Shown here piece after piece: positions 12,581 through 24,837 of a stretch of 64,000 nucleotides of DNA. Source of the DNA: Dallia pectoralis. Taxonomy: Eukaryota > Chordata > Actinopteri > Esociformes > Umbridae. Each line of letters begins with the position of its first letter. Position 1 is the first letter of the stretch. Position numbers and translations under genes: made by a program. The notes below the pieces were generated by a model. That model saw only the letters and a program-made list of their open reading frames with translations. It was not told where the DNA came from and did not search any database. The stretch spans positions 12,025,205 through 12,089,204 of the forward strand of contig CM055736.1 in NCBI GenBank assembly GCA_029465975.1, written 5' to 3'.

Positions 12581-13550
12581 CCAAATATCATTCCATAGCA
12601 ATGTTCTACCTCTCATATATCTCAAACACATTTCTCAAAAATGAATTTATGGGTGTATGCAACCTGACAGCCTTTGTGTGCTTGACAGCCCATTAAAATT
12701 TCAGAAGACCCAGAAGGCATTGCTAATAAAAGTTCAACAATAGATCGGCTTTTGCATTTCTGCTCGCGGAATTCTTCATCTCTCCCACCGAAGCCGATCA
12801 CTATCTGATACTCTGGAGGAACTCAGTCAAGCCAGGCCATATTTGTGTTTGTCTTTGATTGACATTTCAAAGTAGAACGTCTAATAAATAGTCATGCAAA
12901 AGAAGAAAAATTCAGCCAATCAACAGTTCACTAGCAGGAGTCATGCAAAGGATACATTTACCTGTCTTGGTAAAGGATATAGGATAACAGTTACCTGTTT
13001 TACACTTGTAATCATTAGTCAACAATAGTGACACAACATGCAAATATTGTCTCCAGCTAGTCAACCACATTTTTTAATGAGATTAGAACTAATCTGGGAA
13101 GGGAATAGCATGTGCCTGTAACAGACAAGGTTCTCTAGCTTTGGTGGACCAAAAGTGTAAAAATAAGAAATGAAAATGAGTGTTGTGAAGATTCTGTCTG
13201 TCATAGCAATAATGTGTAAGTGTGTTCGTGTCAAAGAAGGCACACATACCATAAAACAGACGGAGTGAACTGATCCAAAACTGCCCCAGACTTAAACCCT
13301 GGCAACAGATTAAAAGCAGATGAGCCAGTGAAATGTTCCAGAATGTTCTATCAAGTCACTAAGATTAGAGAAAGTGTTTTACTTTTAGAGCTTACATACC
13401 ACAGATAACCAGGTCCACATGGGAGCCTCTGATAGAAAGGGCCTCTCAGTGACTGGGTCATTACTGGACCCAGTATTGGTTATTCTAAGAATACAACACA
13501 AAGTCAACCAGGGGACCATGAAAATATGCAAGGAAAACAGGCTCCAACTG

Positions 13551-13600
13551 CATGTGTGTGTGTGTGTGTGTGTGTGTGTGGTTGTGTGTGTGTGTGTGTT
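13551..13600. repeat. (GT)n microsatellite, interrupted
   Basis: A GT run with a gttg interruption at 13,580-13,584. It forms the outer end of the left arm of the inverted repeat that continues at 13,601. Confidence 0.93.
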
Positions 13601-13763
13601 TTACTGGGCTATTCTACAGGGACACTGGCTGCATTTGTGTGTCTGCTTGTGCCAATGTGTCAGTAGACAGACGGGGACACAACTAGGATTAACCCCGGCC
13701 TGAGTTGGAGCAGAGGAGAAAGGGGTTGGCTTTTCCCAGACGTACTGATAACACGGTTTGTCA
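13601..13763 (+). repeat. Inverted repeat, left arm (pairs with 19,107-19,269)
   Basis: These 163 bp are the reverse complement of 19,107-19,269 with only two mismatches seen. The match runs from ttactgggctattctacagg to acacggtttgtca and then stops sharply. On the other side both arms run into a GT/CA microsatellite. The arms lie in introns 3 and 2, on either side of PAWR exon 3. Confidence 0.95.
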
Positions 13764-14447
13764 TGGTGAATTGAAGTGTTGCTATCACTACAGGATGTTC
13801 TCTGTTTTACACATACAATGAAATGCTGTGGTCAATGCCACACTGCCCTCATCATGATGGGATGTGATGACATGGAAAACTGTTTCCCGCAGAAATATAA
13901 CATGGCGAGCCAGACATATATTTCTAATATTTCTAAGGTCACGGTTGAGTTTAAGCACCAGCCAATTAAAATAGTTGTGGGTATGTAGAGAGCTCTCGTT
14001 GTTCTCACATAAGCTTGCACATTTATTCAGATGCTAACGTGGACACTTGACAATGACTGTCCAGCAACAAGTTATAATAATTGATTTGATAATTAATTAA
14101 TCGCTGACGTATTTCAAGGTGCACCAACACCTGCTTATCGGTTTAAAGTTTTACTCAAAGAAATAAAATAACTCAAAGAAATGATTCACAATCTTGTGAA
14201 GATAGGCCCCAAAATACTCATCAGATCTTTGTAAATATTGGCCCACAAGGTACTTATATGACCATCATATGGAGAGACCATGGGGTTTGCTAACATCAGC
14301 AACTAGCCAGAACTGTGCTCACGTGAGCACGTTTACGCGAGGCTCAATTTGCATTTGTTGCTGTAAATAACCAAGCTAGTCGGATAGCACTCTTGCCCAC
14401 TGAAATTACAAATTTAGCATTTGGCTGTAATTATTCCTATAAAAATA

Positions 14448-15110
14448 CACCACCGTTCAAAAAGTTGCGATCTCTTAGAAATGTCCTAGTATTCAAATGA
14501 AAAGCACATTTGTGTCCATTGAAACAATATCAAATTGATCAAAAATAAACTGTAGACATTGTTATGTCATGTTGTCAATTATTATTGTTGATAGGACCTT
14601 TAATTAAATATCTACATGGGCGTACAGAGGCACATTATCGCAACCATCAGTTCAGTGTCCCAACGGAAGTTTGTGTTTGCTAATCTAGGTTTATAATTTT
14701 ATAGGCAAAATATTCAATTGCACACTTGTAGACTGAACATTAATGAAGAAAAAGTAATAGAAAAGTATGTCGCAACAATAGAAACCCCCTTTGCAAATCA
14801 GCATAAAAACTGCCGTGCTGATTAAAGCAATACAACTCACATTCTTTCATTCTTTCACATTCTTTCTTACATGTTGTGTATCTGGAGCATCTGCAATTGT
14901 GGGTTTGATAGCAGGCTCAAAATGGCCTGAAACAAAGAACTTTCTTCTAAAACCCATCAGTCTATTCTTGTTCTGAAAAATGAAAGCTATTCACAATGAA
15001 AGAAATTGCAAAGATTGCAAAATTGAACGATGAGTGGGAGGCCCCAGTGCACAACTGAGCAAGAGGACAAATACAACTGTCTAGTATTAGAAACAGATGC
15101 CTATATGGTC
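14448..15110 (+). mobile_element. Degenerate Tc1-like transposon fragment
   Basis: The left end begins after TA with a caccgttcaaaaagttgcg terminal-repeat-like sequence followed by tcttagaaatgtcct. Further on come ggctcaaaatggcctgaaac with aaagaactttcttct (transposase start region) and gtgggaggccccagtgcaca followed by actgagcaagaggac (the GRP linker and helix-turn-helix region). This order matches a common fish Tc1 family. Frameshifts and small deletions make it inactive, and the catalytic half is missing. A 65-bp foreign segment sits inside it at about 14,712-14,777. Confidence 0.75.
14712..14777 (+). repeat. 65-bp direct repeat, copy 1
   Basis: The sequence from ttcaattgcacacttgtaga to aaagtatgtcgcaaca is almost identical to 16,056-16,121, 1.34 kb away in the same orientation. 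It interrupts the Tc1 fragment around it. Confidence 0.9.
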
Positions 15111-16055
15111 CTCCCTGCTGTCTGTCTGTGTTCTGTTCTTTACATCACACCCCTGAAAAACATTTAAACATTACCTGGAAAATATGATTGGTTCTATGTA
15201 ACTCCAAAAAAAAAAAAGTAACATCGTAGTTGGAACTGTTTGTGTGTATACTAATAACAATCTATGTGTTTATGTTTCTACAACCGTCACTTTAACCCGC
15301 CTCAGTACTAAGAAAAAAGCCTGAATGCAATTTTATATATTATTGTTGATGTATTGATTGTTGTTCCAACACCGGTTAAAAAAAAAATCCCTAAGGGATC
15401 CTTTCTTCAAAGTCACTATGGTTCTGCACACAAAAGATTGGAAAATGTGAACAAAAGATTCAAAGCATTTTGTCAGTCAGGTTTTAGTTCAGAAGTCTTG
15501 AAATCAGTGCAACAATGAAGAGGGCTGACAGTTTATCTTTGGGGGCATGTAAAGTTCAGGCCAACCACTTGTCTCTGTAATAAAGGGGTCAGAATGAAAC
15601 AGCATTTTTGGGATGCTGTTTACCGAGATGTCAGTCAGATGATGACTCCCTGCAATTGCTCTGGTGTTCTCTGTTTATATCGAACACCACCATCACTGTC
15701 AGAAAACAACTACACTGACACGGACAGTGAACACTGTGGAACTGATGCCGAGAAGCAATTTGGGAGATAAATCACGGATAAATTAGTCTCTGGGTTTAAT
15801 TACTATTATTATTTTTGAACCTGTAAGCTGCCAGGTTCTGACCCGCTATAGTGGGGGGGGGGGCTATTTTCAATATCAGAACTGTAGAAAACTAGACAAC
15901 AAATCAACCATACAAACATCCAGTATATAACGCAGAGATTAAACCAAAATGTTATTGCATTCCAGCTGAATGTACCAGCCTGTTGCCTTTGTAACGGATA
16001 TTGTCATTGTCAAGTTCCTTCCTGTCACTGCACAGCATGTTAAAGTGACAGCACT

Positions 16056-16121
16056 TCAATTGCACACTTGTAGACTGAACATTAATGAAGAAAAAGTAAT
16101 AGAAAAGTATGTCGCAACACT
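16056..16121 (+). repeat. 65-bp direct repeat, copy 2
   Basis: Same segment as 14,712-14,777. The flanks on both sides differ from those of the first copy, so the shared part is a discrete unit. Confidence 0.9.
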
Positions 16122-17220
16122 TTTTATGGAGACAATGATAATAATATACATAAATTACAATGTATTGCCGCAACAGTAGTTTCAACAGCGCCCTCTGTGG
16201 TAAAACCGTGATGTAGCATTTTGAGGATGACCCCATAGAAATTCTGCTTCCTTTGGATTTACACATTAATTATGACCTCAGAACCCTAACTGATCAGTCA
16301 AAGTATGAAAAGTTCGCCAAAGTTATCGTGCTACTCGCGTATGGTTAGTTTTAGTTTAATGAGCAGCAAGATACATTTGGTTAAGATTAAGCACTTCAAT
16401 AAAATTCAGCTAGTTTAACGTTAATTACAATCTTTCTGCAATAACTGACAAATAAAAACACATTTCTCAATCTCCCGGGTTGCTGTATTTCCTGTCAAAA
16501 AACTTTAAATCAGTGATTCAACTGTACACACTGCTTGGACTAACACGGTCTGTTTTGTCCAACTATGTTGAAATGTCATTTTCTCCTCCAACACTGTGAG
16601 CATTCTTCTCATTGGTCTATATGACAGCAGAACATCATCACATATCTCTCCGTTGTTTAGTCTAACTGCACAAGAGGAACTGGCATTGTCCCATCTTCCT
16701 AACTATTTCACAACAGTTGCCTTCAGTAAACGGCTTTGTCATCCGTGTATTTTGTGCCCATACCGTGAGTCTCCTGTTCTCCCCGAGTTTTTGAAGCCAC
16801 ATATCATAATGAGAACTGACCCAAACACCATGCGGCGCCGACGTGGTTCTGATTGATTGTGCACACAAATCTGATTGGTCTAATTGAATTGGATACCAAA
16901 TACAGCGGATGCTTGGGAGCCAGGGACTCCTCTGTTCCTAAACTGCACGGTCCGTAACACAAGCAAATAATGGAGATTAGTTCCAGATATGGCTCTGAAG
17001 TAAGTTTTAAAAACATTGATTCTTGTTAGCACTTAGCCCAGCCGCCCTTGTCTCCATGCAGGATGCATCGTGGCTCTTATCTACACACACCATGAGTAGG
17101 ATTCATTTGTATTCTGTGATGTGTTGGATTTTAGTGCGTCGTTTTGGCAAACAGGCAGGTTCATAAAACCAATCCACTGGTTGTGGCATCGGTGCCGTCG
17201 TTCCTAAAATGCCTTTGCAG

Positions 17221-17513
17221 TGATATTTCTCTGGCCAGTGTGCAGTGGTATTTCTCTGGCCAGTGTGCAGTGATATTTCTCTGGCCAGTGTGCAGTGATA
17301 TTTCTCTGGCCAGTGTGCAGTGGTATTTCTCTGGCCAGTGTGCAGTGATATTTCTCTGGCCAGTGTGCAGTGATATTTCTCTGGCCAGTGTGCAGTGATA
17401 TTTCTCTGGTCAGTGTGCAGTGATATTTCTCTGGCCAGTGTGCAGTGATATTTCTCTGGCCAGTATGCAGTGATATTTCTCTGGCCAGTGTGCAGTGATA
17501 TTTCTCTGGCCAA
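17221..17513. repeat. 25-bp minisatellite, about 12 copies
   Basis: Units of tgatatttctctggccagtg plus tgcag repeat with few changes (a tgg for tga variant in two units, one ggtcag, one gtatgcag). The array lies 260 bp downstream of PAWR exon 3 in the transcript direction. Open frames in it are artefacts. Confidence 0.96.
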
Positions 17514-17771
17514 CAGTGCCACTGTTTGGTGCTCTGTGGTATCTATTCATCTCATCATTACATTGTGCTCCAGGGAGAGCAGTGGATAAGGAAGACAGAC
17601 TTCTAATCTACTCACATATCTAGCGGAACAAAACGCTACAGTTCGACATGACTGACAAGAGTTTCTCCTGGTCCAGTCAAATGGTCAGGCAAAACTTCAG
17701 GTCCTAGATGTTAATCTAAGCCAGTATATGAACACACAGGTACTGGTTGAGACCAGGGGCAATGTGCTCAC

Positions 17772-17891
17772 TTGTAAATGGGTAGCAATCCCTGGGTCAG
17801 AGGTCATGGCTTCGTTTTGTTCGGTGTTAATCTGGGTCTCCTTCTGGCCTCCCTTCTCCCCGCCATCGTCGTCATCCAGCTCGTCCAGACT
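17772..17891 (-). CDS. PAWR: PAWR exon 3
   Basis: This exon encodes 40 residues: SLDELDDDDGGEKGG, then QKETQINTEQNEAM, then TSDPGIATHLQ. It aligns with the mammalian CLDEYEDDEAGQK, TIQNEA and LPDPGTSYLPQ segments that follow the SAC core. The acceptor is TTTCACAG (AG at 17,893-17,892) and the donor is GTGAGC. Both ends are phase 0, matching the GAG end of exon 2 and the GAA start of exon 4. Length is 120 bp, so skipping keeps the frame. An acidic DELDDDD cluster replaces DEYEDDE. The exon sits in the loop between the two arms of a 163-bp inverted repeat. Confidence 0.94.
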
Positions 17892-19106
17892 CTGTGAAAC
17901 GGAAAGAGCTGTTTTAATACACCTTATTTATCAAATAACATGTGAATACAGACAACACAGGCAGAGTGGCCAAATCACGTAAAAACAAACAGCATACAAT
18001 TAACATGTGCACACAGTCTACAGCGAATATTCGATCGAGATGACGTAAGATGAACAGAGAGAATATAAAAGGAAGAGATCGAGATGCTGGTGACGTTGAC
18101 TTTCCATGTCAGCCAGGGTCATTTAGAACTGTTCTTCTGGCGGAACGAGGCCCCGGTTCCCTTAATTGTCTTATTTAATGATCACAATTATTTCCCAGAG
18201 CTGTGACCCAACCAAGGGCCAAGCAGGCAACCGGAAGACGGCTCTCAATACGGGGTCCTTACACTGCCGCTACGGATATTCCAGTCAGAGATGCATTTTG
18301 ACCGGTGGAATGTCCCCAAAAATATTGAGGTTTTCATTCTGCAACGAGTAGGTGTTAATCAGCGCCCAGTGAAAGATGGATTAATGTTAGTATGGCATAA
18401 CGGATTTCAGTTTTAAACTGTGTATCATTAATTGTCAAATCACTAAAAAGTAAATTGTGTTTGTTACAAACCGCAAATTAACCAATCAAAGACAACTTGG
18501 GGAGGGGATAGTTTGACGTAAAAATTTGCTGTGTCATGTATAATGAGAGAGGGCCATTCTAGACTACTGAAGAGAAGGGAAAAAAGCATGGATAATTAGT
18601 GGCTATTAGTGTAGCCAAATTATAACCAATCTCCCTGGACCCATTTTTTTTTAAATTACAGACATACAAATAAAATGATAAACATTCACTTTCAATTGGC
18701 TCACAGCATTCCTTTTAGAAATCAGTTAGATTTCTCTAAACAAACAGCACCTGATAAACTCCGACTTTTCCTCACCAGAGGAAACCTCAGGGCCTCTTGA
18801 TCTACCGGCTCCGTGCTAACTTGGAATGCAGATCCTCGTGGCTCCAGCAGGAAGTTCACACAAGTTTACACAACCAAGGAATCTAGCAGAGCAATCTCCA
18901 TCGATACGTCTGCGGAAATATATCATAGCCTAAATAGACCCAGAGAAAGTAGCCTGGCTCCCATTAGCACACAAACCTGTCTTTCCCTTTTCAAGCTGGA
19001 AAACGAACAAAAGGTACAAGCCAAATAAACAGGCCCGTCGATGTTACAAATACCCATACAAGGCAAAAAATAAAATAATAATCTAGTCATATCCCAACGC
19101 CTTCCT

Positions 19107-19266
19107 GACAAACCGTGTTATCAGTACGTCTGGGAAAAGCCAACCCCTTTCTCCTCTGCTCCAACTCAGGCCGGGGTTAATCCTAGTTGTGTCCCCGTCT
19201 GTCTACTGACACATTGGCACAAGCAGACACACAAATGCAGTCAGTGTCCCTGTAGAATATCCCAGT

Positions 19267-19269
<3 letters not shown>
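19107..19269 (-). repeat. Inverted repeat, right arm (pairs with 13,601-13,763)
   Basis: Reverse complement of the left arm at about 99 percent identity by eye. It is followed by a CA/TACA microsatellite at 19,269-19,318, which mirrors the GT run beside the left arm. It lies 1.2 kb upstream of PAWR exon 3 in the transcript. Confidence 0.95.
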
Positions 19270-19303
<34 letters not shown>

Positions 19304-19318
19304 TACACACACACACAG
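19269..19318. repeat. CA-rich microsatellite with TACA interruption
   Basis: CA units interrupted by catacatacac in the middle, adjoining the right inverted-repeat arm. Confidence 0.93.
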
Positions 19319-20299
19319 CCATCAAACCCCAGGACTCACCAGGCACAGCTGGCCTCTGGAGCAGCAGAGTTAACAAGCACCCAACAAGTATTACTACAGA
19401 GATAACAGCAAGCAGACAGGAATAGTGAGGGATATGACACAGAGTCAAACAGGAGTCAGCCTATATCAACAGGGTGTTTGATGACTCCCAATGTTGCTGA
19501 GCACAGTTTGGCCAGCGGGATGTTAAATCCGGTATTGGGCCTGGAACACGGTTTCTATCGGATCATTGCGATGTTTTAGCCACTAATACTTCAAATCGCT
19601 ATGTATTTCTCTGATTCCAACTATAGCAACAATTGGGATCTGGCCTCATACTTTTAGGGAATGTGTTACCCATCAAAATTACCTGTGTTTGTACAACCAA
19701 TCCACTCCTCACCTACCACTCAGGAAATGGAGTCAGATTGGCTTATTTGATCTGTATACTAGTTAGCAGAACTATTCAAATCGTAGTCTAGCATGCCCTC
19801 TCACATTACCTAGGTCTGAACATGTGGGATTACGTATATGAATATGATTATTGTTGAGATAAACAAGAATATGTTTCTCACATTGTCCAAACAGATTTTA
19901 GCAACACAGACACAGATCCCCCAAACACACATACACACACAAAATCAAACACACACCTCAACCAGGGACACCTGTCACCTTTTGAAAGCAGGAAGTGCTC
20001 ACTTAAGGTTGCCCTGGGACACAAGCAAGTCGATTTCCCTCCATTAAGCCTGTCAGATAAAGTGGATTACTTAAAGTGGATGACACGCGCCAGACAACTG
20101 AGGAAGTGAACAAGTGAGGTTTGAAAAGAAGCAGCCGCGTCCCAACATTCCTTCCCCTTCCTGTTTACAAAGTCAGAGACCTCAGCTGATGTAAACACAT
20201 GGAAACATTACACAGTGACCTAAAATGCCATAACAGTAGAGTTCAACATAGCAGAAAGGCATTTAAAACGCATGCACAGTTTGTTGCAGTTGAAGGACG

Positions 20300-20440
20300 T
20301 CCTAATTAGCATCAGTATGTGACTGCAATGGCTATAACACGTAGATTTGTAGATCACTTGGTTAGAACAGGGTGTGTGGAACCCCAGGGTCATGGGTTAG
20401 GGTCTGCTGGTGAACCAATGTGAACATGTATACATTAAAT
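20300..20440 (+). mobile_element. Possible tRNA-derived SINE fragment
   Basis: The segment cttggttagaacagggtgtg followed by a gtcatgggttagggtctgc stretch has the spacing and GGTT-containing box expected of a decayed tRNA-type A/B-box promoter. It is weak, and no tail can be identified. A search against a fish repeat library would decide. Confidence 0.25.
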
Positions 20441-21596
20441 TCTATTAAATGCTCTAGATTAGAGCATATGTTAAATGTATTAAATACAATTTTTCGAAAT
20501 ATTATTTTCAATCTAAGATACATCACTTGACAATTTAAAGTTAGGGTTAGGGTTAATCTTTGGCCTGGAATTTGTTATTGTATTGTATCGGGTCAATTGT
20601 TGTCCAACTTTGTGGAAGCAGATACAGATAAAACGCTATCCACAGTGACTCTTGGAAGGAAGATACAGGGCCCCAATGCCAAAAAAACAAACTATGCCTT
20701 TAAAAAGCTATATATGGATGTGTGTGTCATCGTTCATCAGGATTGTGTGCGCTGGTTCAGAACGGGCTCTGTAATCTGTCATTTTAATGCTTTTAAATGA
20801 CAGAAGGAATTTGTAGCATGTCTACATTGTAGTAAACACATCCCTCTACCTACCTGAACAGACATTTCACTAGCTCAAATACTACTGCTTGTGTAATGAA
20901 GAGGAAAATATAACCTTTGTGACAGTCATGAAGAAAATGATCACAAATCTTGAGCTGGTTAATACTGTATAACGTATACAACAGTTTGGCAGTGTCAGGT
21001 GGCACCTCTCTCTCACACATCAAAACTACCACTATGAGATTTAGGTGGATATGTGAAAGGGTCTTTTTGGTTTACATGAGACCTAAGGCCTTACTTCCCA
21101 CATTTCATCTGGCAAGCAACTGTCCGATTATCTTTTCAACCAGTTATGATCCTAAATAAAATACTCATGAATGGGCCAGGCTACATAAATGCTTTGTGAT
21201 TGGCACAATAGGATTTGGAACATGAGGACTGGGGTGCATTTAATACCCACAATGCTTCCTGGCAGCAGCAACAGTACTAGCGACTAAAAGTCTCAGGGGG
21301 GCTGTGGTGTTCAGTGTTAGCTCCAGACAAGCTGGTATGCCAACACACACCAGCCTCACACACTGCTCAGTTGGCTTTATCTCAGGCAGATGGAGGTTCC
21401 AGTCAGCAATCTGGCCATGGCGGTGAGTTCCAACTCTACCAAATACAAACAGCGTAATATTTCAGCCCTGTCGGTTGAGGGCTAGTTTGTTTATTAATAG
21501 CGTATTGGTTTTTTTTTTTATTACAATGGGACATTCGAAATGTACAAGACACTCTCCCTTCGATAATCCCTCCCATTAAAACGGCATTGGCAGATT

Positions 21597-22310
21597 GTTA
21601 CAGGCCAACTGACCCATGTTCAACTGCCATCCACATAGAACCCTACAGACCAACTGACCCATGTTCAACTGCCGTCCACATAGAACCCTACAGGCTGACT
21701 GACCCAGGATCAACTGCCATCCACATAGAACCCTACAGACCAACTGACCCATGTTCAACTGCCATCCACATAGAACCCTACAGACCAACTGACCCAGGTT
21801 CAACTGCCATCCACATAGAACCCTACAGGCTGACTGACCCAGGTTCAACTGCCATCCACATAGAACCCTACAGACCAACTGACCCAGGTTCAACTGCCGT
21901 CCACATAGAACCCTACAGACCAACTGACCCATGTTCAACTGCCGACCACATAGAACCCTACAGGCTGACTGACCCAGGATCAACTGCCATCCACATAGAA
22001 CCCTACAGACCAACTGACCCATGTTCAACTGCCGTCCACATAGAACCCTACAGGCTGACTGACCCAGGATCAACTGCCATCCACATAGAACCCTACAGAC
22101 CAACTGACCCATGTTCAACTGCCATCCACATAGAACCCTACAGACCAACTGACCCAGGTTCAACTGCCATCCACATAGAACCCTACAGGCTGACTGACCC
22201 AGGTTCAACTGCCATCCACATAGAACCCTACAGACCAACTGACCCAGGTTCAACTGCCGTCCACATAGAACCAGACCAACTGACCCATGTTCAACTGCCG
22301 ACCACATGGA
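21597..22310. repeat. 45-bp minisatellite, about 16 copies, with 360-bp higher-order repeat
   Basis: Units run ccacatagaaccctacagac then caactgacccatgttcaact and gccat, with two main subtypes (cagaccaactg or caggctgactg). Bases 21,621-21,912 are repeated exactly at 21,981-22,272, an 8-unit (360-bp) register. Because 45 is a multiple of 3 the array is open on both strands for about 250 codons; these frames have no start context, no exon signals and no family resemblance. Confidence 0.96.
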
Positions 22311-22539
22311 ACTCTGAGCAAAATGGCAAAAGGACCAATAAACAGAGCATAAAACATTAGAATGTTCTCTTTATTATAAACATTTTAGCACTAACATTTA
22401 GAAGCCTGTTTCAACTCCATAACACATAACAGGGTAAAAGCATGCCATTACAAAAAGGCAATGGAACACTGTATATCCTCGATGGTCGTCAATCGTGAGA
22501 CAGCCTGATAGCTTCAGCTATCCTCATTCTTCACTGTTG

Positions 22540-22680
22540 CAGCCAGACTTGGGTCTACTGGCTGGCATCAAGCTCCAGCTGATGTAGTGTTAGAGTGTCT
22601 ACCACACCTCTGTGGATTGGGTAGAGCCAGGAATTGAACTCCTAACGAGGTATTCACACAGCATCAGCGCATGAACTCCA
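22540..22680 (-). mobile_element. Possible SINE fragment, antisense
   Basis: gagccaggaattgaactcct is the complement of a B-box-like GTTCAATTCC. The neighbouring gtctaccacacctctgtgg stretch looks like a SINE body. The assignment is tentative. Confidence 0.3.
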
Positions 22681-23289
22681 AAAATAGTAGCTTACACTGA
22701 TAATAACACAGTTTGTTCTAACCTCATATTTAGAGGTGTAGCGCAGAATTGGATCAACTTGTTTATAGAGCGATAGGATTTATCGACTGACAAAAATAAA
22801 ATCTACCATATTCAGGAGTAACTGACTAGTGTAGTTGTTGCATAACAACTATTCATAAAAACATATTCTGTTTTTTGTGAACCAAATCTTTGTTTGACGT
22901 GCCCAATCAAAACCCATTGTATTTGTCAACTAGCTGAGTTCTGCACTGGATCGTGCTTTCAATGTGGCGTGAAGACAAACAGACAGAAGGAGGAAGAAAT
23001 ATTGAATTACTTAAAAAGACTACCCACCTGAAACAAATCTAAAGGATAGTGTAAAATAGTACTAGTGTATGACATCCACTTACACAATTGTATGGGTCAT
23101 ATGTAGAATTGCATAATTGCACACCTTGCTTCATAATTATGTATTATGCCATGTGTGATTTAATTCATGCAACAGAGAAATATAGGATACAGCATATATA
23201 ATCCATATTATCTGGATTTCAGAAAAGACAAGAGCCCGGGCTGGCCTGTCTTCAGATGGCCAAGCATTTTAAGTGGTCACTGTGATGGC

Positions 23290-23610
23290 CGAAATATTTT
23301 ATAGGATCATTTTTTGAATTTATTAGAACACATAAAACTTAAATACCTTATATAAATAAGTATTCAACCCATGTATTAGAGCATATGTAGAAGCATCTTT
23401 GGCAGTGAATATAGATTCAGGTCATCTTGGGAATGTGACTGCCAGCTTTGCCATGCCTGGATTTGGATTGTTTCTCCAAATAATTCTTGCAGATGTCCTC
23501 AAACTGTCAGATTTGAATGAGGGGTGTCAGTGAAGTTCAGGCATTCCCACAGATGATATATGGGGTTCAAGTCCATGTTTTGGCCGGGCCTCAAAAAGAC
23601 ATTTGCAGAA
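23290..23610. mobile_element. Degenerate Tc1-like transposon fragment
   Basis: aagtattcaacccatgtatt resembles the terminal region of a fish Tc1 family. The later gttcaagtccatgttttggc corresponds to an internal region of the same type (gttcaagtccgggctctggc in intact copies, from memory). No reading frame survives. Confidence 0.5.
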
Positions 23611-24837
23611 CGGTCCAGACGCCACATCAGTGTTGTGTTGGCAATGTGCGTTAGGTAGTTGCCATGCTGAAAGTTAAGTATGAAAGTCTGAGGTTCACAT
23701 CCCTGATCAAGGTCAGTCCAAGTTACTGGGTGTCCGGAAAACCTCTACAGAGAGCATGTTGGACTTTAAAACAGCACAAGGATGATCAAAGACACAGGAG
23801 GCATTCATTTCAAGTGTCATGGCAAGAGACTAGAAACATATATACATGAGATGTCAGTGTCTAATATTATTTTAAATGAGAATTAGTACAAATTTCTAAA
23901 ACCATTTTTGAAACTGTCACAATGGCATATTTTGTGTAGTTTACTGGCAAAAAAAGACACTGCACAAACATTGTGTATACATTGTGTAAATATAAATACA
24001 CACGCACACACACAGTGCAGACCAAACAAACCAGCTGGTCAGGGGTTCCTTATCTCTGCATGTTGACTCTAGTGTCCGGTATAAACACCACGAGCCAGAG
24101 TCTGATAGAAGGGAATGTAGCCTGCCGTTGTTTGTTTTCCCTGTTTGACCAGGGACGAGCTGCAAACGTGTCGAGTCCACGTCCCGGGCAGCCCTGAAGC
24201 AGACTGACTGGTGAGGAGAGACCTATGTTGACCTATGTAAGATGACAGGGCACCTCAACATGAAAGTGTTCAGACGGGCCTGTCCACAGGTAATATAGGA
24301 CATTATATTATATAAAAATGTGCTTTTGAAACCATATCAACGGTTTAGTCCAATCGCCACTTTCCCTCCCGAGTTAGAGTGAAGGCCTTGCTACTACATC
24401 CTGGACGGGATAGATTTCTGTACAGTACTGCAACTCAAACGAGACTGAAACATTGAGGTGGTCGCTGGAGCCTGCGAAAGCAGCCAGACCCAGATGTTTG
24501 GGTCCAGGATCCATCATAACCACACTTATCCCCGGAAATCAGCAATAATAACAGGGTACCCTTTCACCATGGCGGTACACAGAGGCAGCTTGGCACAGAG
24601 GAGTCCTGGCCGTTCCCAGTCAAACCCCCTCATTTTGTTTTCAGCATCGCGGCTGGCATTCACACACACCAGAACAGTAGGGTTCTAGCTCAAAGCCCCT
24701 CCACACAAACAGCCGAGAGCGTGAGAGTGTTCGAACATGAACACATCTGCTGAGCAAGGCCGTTCCTCGTGGAGCACGGTTCAAATGCGCTCACTTCACC
24801 CGCCCTCCGATCTCTTTTAAGCCATTCAACGCATCAT

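Larger units (their letters stand above)
5453..17771 (-). other. PAWR intron 3
   Basis: A 12.3 kb intron dominated by the 3.1 kb tandem array at 9,450-12,580. It also contains a SINE remnant (6,725-6,872), a GT run (9,052-9,080), one arm of an inverted repeat (13,601-13,763), a decayed Tc1 element (14,448-15,110) and a 25-bp minisatellite (17,221-17,513). The stretches 5,453-6,700, 6,880-9,040, 12,590-13,540 and 15,120-17,210 show no gene and no repeat structure that I can recognise, apart from the second copy of a 65-bp repeat at 16,056-16,122. Confidence 0.8.

Noticed and set aside
9341..12696. Six overlapping open frames of about 1,010-1,085 codons (Cys/Leu/Pro/Val-rich or Asp/Arg/Gln/Thr-rich)
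   Set aside because: They are read from a 20-bp tandem repeat that lacks A on one strand, so stops cannot occur. All frames are open at once and there is no exon or family signal.
17221..17513. Regular direct repeats that might suggest a CRISPR array
   Set aside because: The units are head-to-tail with no spacers, in an animal intron. The same applies to the other arrays.
20541..20556. TTAGGG-like pair (ttagggttagggttaa)
   Set aside because: Only about two telomere-like units, too short to indicate an interstitial telomeric array.
21576..22360. Open frames of 243 and 257 codons on opposite strands
   Set aside because: A 45-bp minisatellite, a multiple of 3, gives both. No protein family resemblance.
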